From: Gnetum montanum
Lineage: Eukaryota > Streptophyta > Gnetopsida > Gnetales > Gnetaceae
Direction of reading: 5' to 3'
DNA: 42,645 bases
NCBI GenBank assembly: GCA_015680685.1
Contig: MNCI01005309.1
Coordinates: forward strand, 11,502 to 54,146
Below are positions 11,521-20,310 of the stretch, in pieces. A model generated the notes under the pieces. It saw only the letters and a program-made list of their open reading frames with translations. It was not told the DNA's origin and searched no databases. Each line of letters opens with the position of its first letter. Position 1 is the first letter of the stretch. The position numbers and the translations under genes were made by a program.

Positions 11521-11699
11521 TAAAGTGTTATCTCCCATAAGTACATATTGTTGAGCAAGCTTGCGGATCGCATTACTTTGGGTAGATGTCAATTCACATG
11601 GAGGTTTTCCATGTTGTAGATAGGCTTTAATGTTGGTGTACCAATCATGGGTATCAGTTGTGCTTATAGACGCGATGTGTACTGCTTGAGTGATAGGCT

Positions 11700-12625
11700 C
11701 TGTACATTCGATTATTGAAGTGGGAAAGCTTGCAAGTAGGTGTGGTGACACATTTAATCCTAGGGTGGCTAGGGAATCTGCTACAGTTTTTTCATTGCAT
11801 GGCATGTGTTGGACATCTATTGTTGCAAACTATTTAAGAAAATTTTTTGCTAGGTTGTAATAGGGGTACAGATGAGTAGCTTTGTAGGCATAGACCTCAG
11901 TGATTTGATTTACAACAAGTTGTGAATCTCTTTGAATTGCCAGATGTTGAATTTTTAATGCTTAGGCTGCTAAGAGGCCCCTTAGAAATCCTTCGTACTT
12001 TTCCACGTTGTTCATATAAAGGAACGTGAAATAATAAGCAAACGGGTGAATGTCCCTAGAGGGGAACATAATGATGGCCACTACACTACCACCATGCATA
12101 GTCAAGGCACCGTCAAAATGCAAAGTAGCTTTGAGATGCAATCGGATAGCATTGATGGTGCTAACGTTCTTGTTAGGGAATTCAGGTTCTATGGTTTTCC
12201 GATCATCGAATGGTGAGGTCATAAGTTGCGTAGCTATAGCTTGACCTTTTGTCGATGATTGGATCACATAATGCAAATCGAATTCTGCGGTTATAGCTTT
12301 CCACCAGGCTATCCTGCTGCTTTCATATAGATTGTTCATGATAGCCCAGAGTACATTGCTTTTGCAAATGATGTTAACTTTACTACAGAATAGATAATAC
12401 CTCCACTTTTTCAATGCAAACACTAAGGTGAGCAAATTTCTCTCCACCTCATTGTACTTCACCTTATATGCTATCAATGCATGACTTAGGTAATACAATG
12501 GAATCTCAGAGCCTTCATCTCTTCTATGACATAATAGTGCTATGATAGATGTATCTGAGATGGCAAGGTAGATGTAGAAAGGCTTATCCCTCTACGGTGG
12601 GTAAATAGTCAGGAGGTTTAAAAGC
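11700..12625 (-). pseudogene. Dual RNase H region of element A pol
   Basis: Two RNase H domains lie in tandem, the hallmark of the Tat lineage. The first (about 12625-12130) has FYIYLAISDTSIIALL, PLYYLSHALIAYKVKYNEVE and KGQAIATQL. As in other Tat elements its catalytic Asp set is degenerate. The second, archaeal-type domain (about 12120-11740) begins LHFDGALTMHGGSVV, continues MNNVEKYEGFLRGL and RDSQLVVNQI, and ends KTVADSLATLG, so its four acidic positions are all still present. One stop follows GLLAA at 11960 and another lies before the VADSLA segment. These domains remove the RNA strand during reverse transcription. Long clean stretches are 11962-12498 and 11518-11805. Confidence 0.88.
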
Positions 12626-13871
12626 TCTTTCTTTGGATCATCGAAGGTTTGCTAGCATTGAGTTGTCCATTTGAAGTTAACCCCTTTCTTCAGTAAGTGT
12701 TACATGGGGTGTAACTTTTTAGTCAACTTTTCTATAAACCTTCTAATGAATTGTAGTCTACCTTGCAACCCACGTAATTCTTCAAGGTTGGTAAGTGGTG
12801 CTAGATTAACGATGGCCTTAACTTTGTCAGGGTCCACTTGTATTTTAGCCTTCGATACTACAAACCCTAGCATGCGTCTGGTTTTCACCCTAAAGACACA
12901 CTTCTTTGGATTGAGGCGTAAGTCATGCATTTGGTAGCATTTGAGGACTACACCTAGATCATTGGGATGGTCAGAAGCCTCTTTAGATTTGACTACTATG
13001 TCATCCACATAGTCATTTAGTGTTTCTAGGATGTAGTCACTAAATATGTATGTCATGACTCTTTTGTAGGTTTCTTCGATGTTTTTGAGTCCAAAGGGAA
13101 TCATAGTGTAATAGAAGGTACCCCATGGGGTCATGAAAGTGGTTGTTAACTGATGCTTTGAGTTGATATGAATTTGATTGTAGCCAGAGAAACCATCCAT
13201 GAAGGATAGTAGAGCATGAATAGTTGTAGTATCGATGAGTTGATCAATACTCGGGAATGGGAAGTTATATTTGATCATTGCTTTGTTCAGATCCCAGAAG
13301 TCTATACAGATTTGTATTCCTCCCATTTTCTTAGAAACTACAATGATGTTCAACACCCACTTTGAGTAATCAACTACCTAGATGAAACTAGCCTGATATA
13401 GCTTAGTGATTTCATTGCATACGGCCAGTGCGATCTCTGGTTTAATCTTGCAAGCCTTTTAATTAACTACTTTCATACGGGGATCTAAGACAATGTTGTG
13501 CTATATAAGCCTTGGGTCTAAGCCTAGCATGTCGTTATAAGACCACGTGAATACTTCGATGTTGTCTTGCAGGATCTTGGATACATCTTTATGTGTTTGC
13601 GAATCTAGGAGGGAGCTAAGTTTCAATGTTTTTATTTTTCCCTTGGATGTAGTCACAGGTGTTTCAATGAGAGGATCCTCAGTTACATCCCCAACCTCTA
13701 AATCTAAGGCTTGGACTAGATGTTCAGCCAGTCTAGTGATGTTTCTAAGGATGCTATAGTGTTATCGATGGAGGATTGCCAGTCTATTGACTCTGGGTTC
13801 AATTGTCTTGCAAGCTCATCATGTGGGCCTATTAAGACTAGAAGTGAAGATAGATCAGGATGCATTGCCAT
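12626..13871 (-). pseudogene. Reverse transcriptase domain of element A pol
   Basis: The frame starts at an ATG at 13871 (MAMHPDLSSLL). After a few stops it enters a clean 218-codon stretch (13356-12700) holding the RT fingers and palm: GGIQICIDFWDLNKA, FPSIDQLID, FMDGFSGYNQI, WGTFYYTMIPFGLKN, the catalytic YVDD (13000-13011), LRLNPKKCVF and MLGFVVS. It ends in the thumb region (LRGLQGRLQFIRRFI). Order and sequence match Ty3 elements of the Tat type. Upstream (13871-13360) is linker sequence with several stops. The catalytic core is nearly intact but the whole polyprotein is not. Confidence 0.92.
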
Positions 13872-14433
13872 TCTTGCTCAACCTACTACAATAAGATGAA
13901 TGCCAAGTCAAGTGATACTTGTTTGTAGCAATGGCGCATAGTAAACATTTGCAAAGCAACAATGAGATATGAAACAATTGAAATAAATGTAAACTATAAT
14001 ACAAAGTTCACGAGCTTCCATTTTAAAGTCATAGCAGACCGCTTGAATGTAGAAATTTAAAACTGCTAGTTTAAGGTCTTTGCAGACTGCTAACTTGGTC
14101 AGGTTTATAAGTCAAAAGTATTAGTTTAAGGTCTTTGCGAACCACTAATGGGTTTGGTTTGTAAGTTGAAAGTATTAGTTTAAGGTCTTTGCGGACTGCT
14201 AACAAGTTATATTTGCGATGTTCAAAACTATTAGTTTAAGGTCTTTACGAACTGTTAACAGGTTATTCTTGCCAAGGTAAGTTGCTTGTCTAAGGTGGGA
14301 TGAATTTTTCAGTTGGGCCCACTTGCTATGATGTAAACAGTGCTGCTACGTTATGGTGAGAGTGCTACATTGTACGGAGCATCCCACATTAATCAGGGTG
14401 TGAAAATGGCAAGTTCTTTTTCACCACATTGGC
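13872..14433. repeat. Spacer with hairpin minisatellite array 2
   Basis: The piece from about 14028 to 14290 has four to five units with the core attagtttaaggtctttgcggactgctaa, now in a longer unit of about 57 bp. The arms are GGTC against GACT, which pairs with one G-T wobble. The core matches array 1. It separates pol from the antisense gene. The rest (13872-14027 and 14291-14433) has no gene. It includes a possible minus-strand splice acceptor near 13883-13887 and the upstream part of the plus-strand promoter. Confidence 0.6.
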
Positions 14434-14441
14434 TATAAATA
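14434..14441 (+). promoter_or_regulatory. TATA box of the antisense gene
   Basis: The plus strand reads GGCTATAAATAGGGG, an excellent plant TATA box. It is 139 bases upstream of the first ATG (14573), leaving room for transcription to start near 14465-14475. It lies inside element A but points against it. Confidence 0.6.
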
Positions 14442-15324
14442 GGGGTTTACCCTTGGTAAACTTGTCATTTTCATCATAAGAGTGCAGAGCCCACATCCAA
14501 AGCATAAAGTAGTTGTATTAACAAAGAGCAAGACAATTTAGCATAGTAACTAAGAAATAATTTGCAACTAAGATGATGGAACCCAAAAGAGAATGCAAAC
14601 ACCTAGTGCTCGCCAAGGTGGATGAGGTCAAAGACACCCTAGGGCATCTGTCATAGGCATGCATTGCAATATGAGAGGAGACTTCGTCAGCCTGATAAGT
14701 TGCTATGCTACCTTTGTTTTCCATGCTATTGTTGTTATCTCTTATTTTTTTCTTCATTTTTTTATTTTGAAAATCCACGTCTTCTGTCACTGTTTTGGTT
14801 GCCATTTTGGCCGTTACACCATTGTTGTTGTCGATTTAGCTGCAACGGGTGTACGGACACTACACTAAGGTTGCATGTGGTATTGCCCACACCGTCATTG
14901 CCATGATTGCCTCAGCACAGAGGTTTAGGTGATTCTGGCAACCTAGCATGTGAATAGCGTAGCATACAATCCTAAGGAGGGTTTGGCCATGTGAATGAAT
15001 TGATAGCATAACACGTGTTTAACACAACATAGTGTGAGTCATTTTGTACGTCAAAGGTTTTGTTGAAACGACTGTAGCATATTAAATTCCTTCTTGTTTA
15101 AAATTCGTATTTAATTTTTTGTTGCTATGCTAGGTTGATGTATTGTGAGACCTTTAGGTCACTGCATCGGTGATATCACATTGCTAGGCTATTACCTCTG
15201 TGGTTCTACCACGCTACATGAAAGGAAAGAGTTATGCTATGCTATTTGCAAATGGCTAATCATGCTATGCTACATGTGAACTTCACTTGAACATAATGTT
15301 AATGTTTACCATTGTGTTGTGCAG

Positions 15325-16138
15325 GGTGATGTTAAGGCCCATTTTGATTATCCTAGAAATTGTAGGGGTTTTGTGCTACCTAAGCAAATCGGTGCCAACA
15401 TTCCTCCACCCCATGTGCATGTGGAGTGGTAGGTAGTCTGGTTTCTGGAAGATGCATGAGACTTCCTACAATTCCTCCTCCAATACTTTAGTGTGATTGT
15501 TTGGTCACACGTATCAGAGGAGTTAGCAGCCACAATTATAGAAACCCTATTGCTTGGGGAAATCCAAGGTATTCTGAAATTTCTAACCAATGGATCAATT
15601 GTGGGCGAGTATGTAGGAGGATCCAGTTAGCGCCCAAAAATCTTGAAGCATCTGAACTAGGTCTAGGAAATGCCTGAGTAGAATTGCTATCACGTTGTTC
15701 ATTGCTCACCACATGAGAACTTGTTTTCAGAACCCACCAGGAGTCATTTATTATGCCAGTGAGTGAGTTCTATAAATGTATTCTGTTACATTATGCAATG
15801 CATGCTATGCTAGGAGAAAAAGTTAATAGTGCATGTGCTTTGTGTTACTAGGTTTTATATCAACAAGAGTAGGTTTCACGGTGATATTGATGCCTTGGCC
15901 TTGGCACAAATGGTGCTATGGGAGTTTTCCTCTACTGGGAATGTGCGCATTGGCGTGGTAGGCCAATATGGGGGTGAGTACAAAACCTATCCAACCTGGT
16001 ACTCCCAGTTTTACAATAGGTGTAAGGAGTTCGATTGGTTGGATGGGGATTGGGCATCCCTTTGGTTGATCACCATTGAAGATGTGTCGGTAGATCTCCC
16101 ACCATTTCCATCATCGTTTAAACCTGCTACGCTAGACC
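15325..16138 (+). other. Exons 3 and 4 of the antisense gene (possible FCP1/NIF-like fold)
   Basis: Exon 3 follows tgtgttgtgcag and ends at CA before GTGAGTG. Exon 4 follows tgtgttactag and ends before GTGAAT. Joined, they read through FLQFLLQYFSVIVWSHVSEE, ILKFLTNGS, RPKILKHLN and CSPHENLFSEP into FYINKSRFHGDIDALALAQM. The spacing of a VIVWS strand, a PK-L-L segment and an SP-NLF-P segment resembles the C-terminal half of FCP1/NLI-interacting-factor HAD phosphatases of plants. The catalytic DxDx motif that such a protein needs is not visible, so this may be a captured fragment or an unrelated fold. Several stops sit at Trp- or Gln-like positions. Confidence 0.35.
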
Positions 16139-16234
16139 GTGAATTTATGTTTTACATGTTCGAGTGTTATTGCAATTTTTTTTATTTGTTTATCCTTTTA
16201 CTTTTTCTTTTTTTTTTATGAACTACTACAACAG

Positions 16235-17237
16235 TGAAGAAATCCCAGGATGTCACCATGATCACCTCTAGGCATAACTAAGCTAACATTTATTTCAAGT
16301 ATGGGGAGGTGGACAAGACCCAACACTAGCTCTGCAATGGGGCCTTGGAATTACTTGTCAACAACCTTCACGACGCTAGGCTCATGGAGTTGTTCTTGGC
16401 CATTAATCCAAGTGTACCTATTTCCAAGATGCTTGTCCTAGCTGACTCCTTTTCTGAAAGAGAAGACTGCTTCCACACACATGTCCATGGTGTGCTAGTG
16501 GTGCTTGAGATTAATAACTAGTTATTTGCAGATCTCTTCAGCGTCCCTTCTGATGGCCTCCCCATGGGGGCAAAGATCAAAAAGGAGGCAAACCATTAGG
16601 GGGACATTGAGGAGTGGCTAGGGGCAAAGAAGGGCTGCAAGGGAATCCATATTGAAGAGGCTAGACTAAGAGTGGACAAAATGGTCTACCTCATCTTCTG
16701 TGCCCATGCTTTCTCCAAGCTACTCTCCCAAGAGAAAATCATTGGGATCGAGCAAGCTTGGATAATGAGAGAGGTCATGGAAGAGGGGGCCCATAACAAT
16801 TGGGCCAAGCATCTTTGCAAAGGTCTGCAGGCTGAAATGGTCAAGCTTCGTAAGAAGCTTGAATCCCATTTCAATGTGCATCATGTCTTCTTTGTAGCCT
16901 ACTTGTGGTGTTTTGTGGAATTCTTGGTAGTCTATGAGAATGGATTCTAGATGCAACAAAATTATAACTAGATTTCCAAACCATGGATTTGCCAAGTCTT
17001 CCACACCACCCGATCCCAGGATCCCCTGGAAGCTATTGGGGAGTCATTTTCAATGGCGACTAGGGATTGGGTGGCCCGTAATTTCCATTGCCAAGATAGT
17101 GTAGGAGAGGCACCCCCTACTACTATTGGTAGAGTATCACTGGGCAAATGCCTCATTGTGGAGATGGTGGCCACTAAGTTGCAGTGAAAAAGATCTCGTT
17201 TGGTTGAGGAGCCTTCCCGTACGGATGAAGAAGGGGG
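16235..17237 (+). other. Exon 5 of the antisense gene
   Basis: This is the longest exon, about 334 codons in one frame with roughly seven stops. Readable parts include NIYFKYGEVDKT, NGALELLVNNLHDARLMELF, KMVYLIFCAHAFSKLLSQEK, NNWAKHLCKGLQAEMVKLRK and LEAIGESFSMATRDWVARNF. It is mostly alpha-helical in character, with no metal-binding or transmembrane pattern. The region around KMVYLIFCAHAF recalls the plant-transposon-like domain suspected in element C's extra ORF, but that link is weak. Confidence 0.45.
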
Positions 17238-17499
17238 GTAGACTATGGTTCAAGCTTAAAATTTTATTTTCTTCTTCATTTGTTTAGTTAATGCTTGCTA
17301 CACTATGCTATACTAGGTAGCATAGCATAACATAGCATTTTTTTTAAAATTTAGTCTATCTTTTCCTAATGTGAACACACTTTGCTAGCAGAGGAAGAAT
17401 AAGAAGAAGAAGGTGGAGAAGAGGTGACGGCCCCTGAAATGGGGGTGACTAATAAAGATGCAAAGACCTCAACCACAGAGGAAAGGGCCTCGATCAAGA

Positions 17500-17660
17500 A
17501 AGAAAGAGCTCTTGTTGGAAAGAAAGGGGCTTTCGTTGATGAGGAGAATGCTCTTGCTGATGAGGAGAATGTTTCTACTGATGAGGAGGACTTCCTTGCT
17601 AATGAGAAGGATGCTCTTATGGATGAGGAAGATGCTGGTGCCGTAGAAAGAAGGGACCAA
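17500..17660 (+). repeat. Acidic eight-residue repeat in the antisense gene
   Basis: A 24-base unit like gatgaggagaatgctcttgc repeats about five times, encoding variants of DEENALA (DEENALA, DEENVST, DEEDFLA, EKDALM, DEEDAG). It lies in exon 6 after a Lys/Glu-rich start. Such runs are typical of disordered, charged linkers. Confidence 0.75.
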
Positions 17661-19169
17661 GTGAATAAAGAAGAGGCTCTTATTAACTAGGAAGTGACCT
17701 CTGCTGATGATCCCTTTGTTGAATGTAGTTCATTGCTAGAGGAGTAGATGAACGTAGAGGATGCTACCATGTTGTTGAGTCAGCAAGAAGGAGGGGAACT
17801 ATAACTTGATGCTGGTGAGTTTGACCGCATGTTTGACAGTATGTCGATGGGTGATCCCCCCACTATCATCCCTGAGGGTTTGCTGGGTAGGAGCCTTTAC
17901 ATTTTCATTTGCATTGCGCATTAGCTTTATTGTAGTCTTCTCGATCATAACTAACATGTTTTATTATGTGGAAGACACTATTGTTGACACTATAGGTCTT
18001 TCTTCGATCCTTCTGCAACCATGGCCTAAGACCCCTAATAAGTTTGTGTTCATGTAGGGGGTGTTTGATGACATGATCAACCATCGAAGGCAGATTGATT
18101 TGGAAGTGGGTGAGTGAAGTAGCTACACTAGGGTTTTTGGATTTCTAAACTTTGCTACGCTATTATGACTAATGCATTTTTGTTTGCGGTTGATAGCCTC
18201 TTGCCTCAAGTGGGACTCAAAATAAGTAGTCAAAGTTGATGTCGTGCCTACATTGCCACTAGAAGTGACTGAAGTACCTTGTCGCATATACGACGAGGCT
18301 AGCAAATATGCACTATACTCAGCAATCTTCTTGTGAGAGTGCAGGTGTGTAAATGAAGACCTGTAGAAATGGGTCCAGAGGCTAGAGAAAGAGAAGGCCA
18401 ATTTAACCACTAAGGTGGGAGACCTTCACTCCAGGAATGAGTTCCTTTTGGCTTGGGATACCAACGATGGAATTTGGCACATGATCGTCATTGATTATGC
18501 AAGATATTGGATGGCCATGTGGTGCAACAATGAGGCCATGTACGAAATAATAGGGTAGTGTATGCAAATGGACTTGTTAACCTAGAAGAACAAGGATTGA
18601 AAATATTACAGTGCAAGAGTTTACGAGTGGGGGTAATCCTAGAAAAACCATAAGCATATGTATAAATTGGAATGTGCCACCTATTGTAAATAATATGGGG
18701 ATGCTTCTGTTAAGTTGTATACTCATGAAGTATTCCTCAATGTCATTGGTGCTTCTAGGGCATACGACAAGTTCATGCAAGAAGTGACGATCAGTGAATC
18801 CCCTAAACGGGAAGTGAGTTTCCCTACTGGTGGGACCACCATCACTTCCTTTTTGCTAGGATCACCAAGATGGATAGCTATTAAAAAGGAGAAAGTTGTA
18901 GTAGATGCTAACTTGGGAGATAGGCACTGGGTGGACATAACTAAAGATGAGGTTTGGCAATGCCTCGAGACTGGCTTGGATTACATACCCCTTGAGATAG
19001 ACATGGAACCATCTTTTGTTACTTACCTTCTATGATGCAATGACTTATTTTATTCTAGTTTCTATTGTGATGCTAGCTAACTACTTCATTTTCTATGATA
19101 CAGACTCCCGATGAAGATGCAAGGCCCTCTGAGGGTGGGAACGATGATGTAGAGGAAGATGATGCATGA

Positions 19170-19677
19170 TAGCAAGGGATCTTATTTGTATTTTTTGGAA
19201 GAATATTGCAAACACTGTTTAATTGAGAATTTAAATGAAAGATGAATTATGGCAATATTTTTTTTATTCTAGCTTGTGTATTATCTAATTCATTCATTTT
19301 TATCTTTTTTTTTTGTCTTAGTTTTAGGCCATTTTGAGCCATGGTTAGGTGATGAGAAAAATAATTTTTATTATTATTATTTTTTGAATAGCCAGTTTTA
19401 GGCCTTGGTGGGCCATAGTGGTAGTTTAAGGCCATTCCAAACCATCGCTAGTTTTAGGCCATTTTGGGCCATCGTGGATATGTGGGATAAAGAATTTTGC
19501 GAGATTTAGTTCTTAGCAGGCCAGGACATAATGTAAATGGAGGAAATGTGAATGGTTTAAAAGAATAAGTTAGGCACTCAAAATAGATAAATGAATGTGA
19601 AGCAAACAAGAAATAAATGTACAATGGATGTTAACTAGGAAGGAAGCAGCAGGGTTGCTACGCTATGCAAGTAACAA
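19170..19677. repeat. Spacer with hairpin minisatellite array 3
   Basis: Two full units and one or two worn ones lie at about 19315-19475. They carry gttttaggcc followed by a loop and then ggcc: GGCC at 19401-19404 pairs with 19411-19414, and 19457-19460 with 19467-19470, again with a 6-base loop. The rest is AT-rich 3' flank of the antisense gene plus a gttgctacgctatgc motif at 19653. No gene is visible. It separates the antisense gene from the protease. Confidence 0.65.
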
Positions 19678-20310
19678 TCATCCTCGCAACTGCTTTCTGA
19701 CCCATCGTGGATTTGGTGACATGTAAGGCCAAGAGGCTTTATTACAGTACTCTTCCACATTGTTGTCTTCCTCTTGAAAAGGCAACTTCACCCACGGAGT
19801 TTCATTTTTTGAGCCAGCATGTTCGGCCGACTCTTTCGTCAAACAGTTAGTGTCGATGGAGATAGGTGTTTCGTTCTCAGAGGTTATGACCTCTGAACCT
19901 TGCTCCATATCTATATTGTTTATTACTTGTGTTTCCACCTTGTCACCATGGATCATCACCTCCTTGCTTGCATAGGGTAGATAGATCTCCTGATGTATGG
20001 ATGAAGAGACGACCAACCTCCCCAAGATCAAGTTAAACTCAAACATCTCTTCCACCACGATAACCATTACATTGGTGGGAAATTTGTTCCCTACCACAAA
20101 GTCAATGTGGACAATGCCTTTCACCATGACCTATGGCATGTTGAATGACTTCAAACATGATGTTATCATGGGTTTGATTTGATCTACCAAACCCAAGTTA
20201 TCCACAATGGGGAATGGGATGATGTTTGTAGCAGCCCCGTCATCAATGTGTACTCTTCAAATCTTATGTTGGTTGACCTAAATTGTAATGAATAGAGGTG
20301 CTGTAGTCAC
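19678..20310 (-). pseudogene. Aspartic protease of element A
   Basis: The retroviral-type protease processes the Gag-Pol polyprotein. The active-site region reads VHIDDGAATNIIPF (about 20260-20225), so the usual D-S/T-G is D-D-G. It continues with IVDNLGL. After a stop comes the clean frame 20127-19678, with FNLILGRLVVSSSIHQ and PYASKEVMIHGDK, the flap-distal part typical of Tat-type elements. The C-terminal tail is acidic and ends WVRKQLRG. The antisense gene lies immediately downstream, between it and RT. Confidence 0.8.

Larger units (their letters stand above)
14573..19169 (+). pseudogene. Spliced antisense gene inside element A (about nine exons, function unknown)
   Basis: Plus-strand protein-like blocks are separated by GT-AG introns and run opposite to the element's own genes. 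Proposed exons: 14573-about 14650, about 14840-14920, 15325-15758, 15852-16138, 16235-17237, about 17392-17886, 18058-18109, 18197-about 19033 and 19104-19169. The joins 15758/15852 and 16138/16235 preserve the frame exactly. The last exon is acidic and ends in TGA. Contents in order: an unassigned region (exon 3), a conserved-looking block with GQYGGEYKTYPTWYSQFYN and LDGDWASLWL (exon 4), a long helical block (exon 5), an acidic octad repeat (exon 6) and a coiled-coil segment near 18370 (exon 8). About fifteen to twenty in-frame stops show it is now dead. Antisense extra ORFs are known in Tat elements such as Grande. I cannot name this one. Confidence 0.6.

Noticed and set aside
12050-12937. 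Plus-strand open frames over the pol region
   Set aside because: They are shadows of the minus-strand RT and RNase H frames, which carry the clear motifs.
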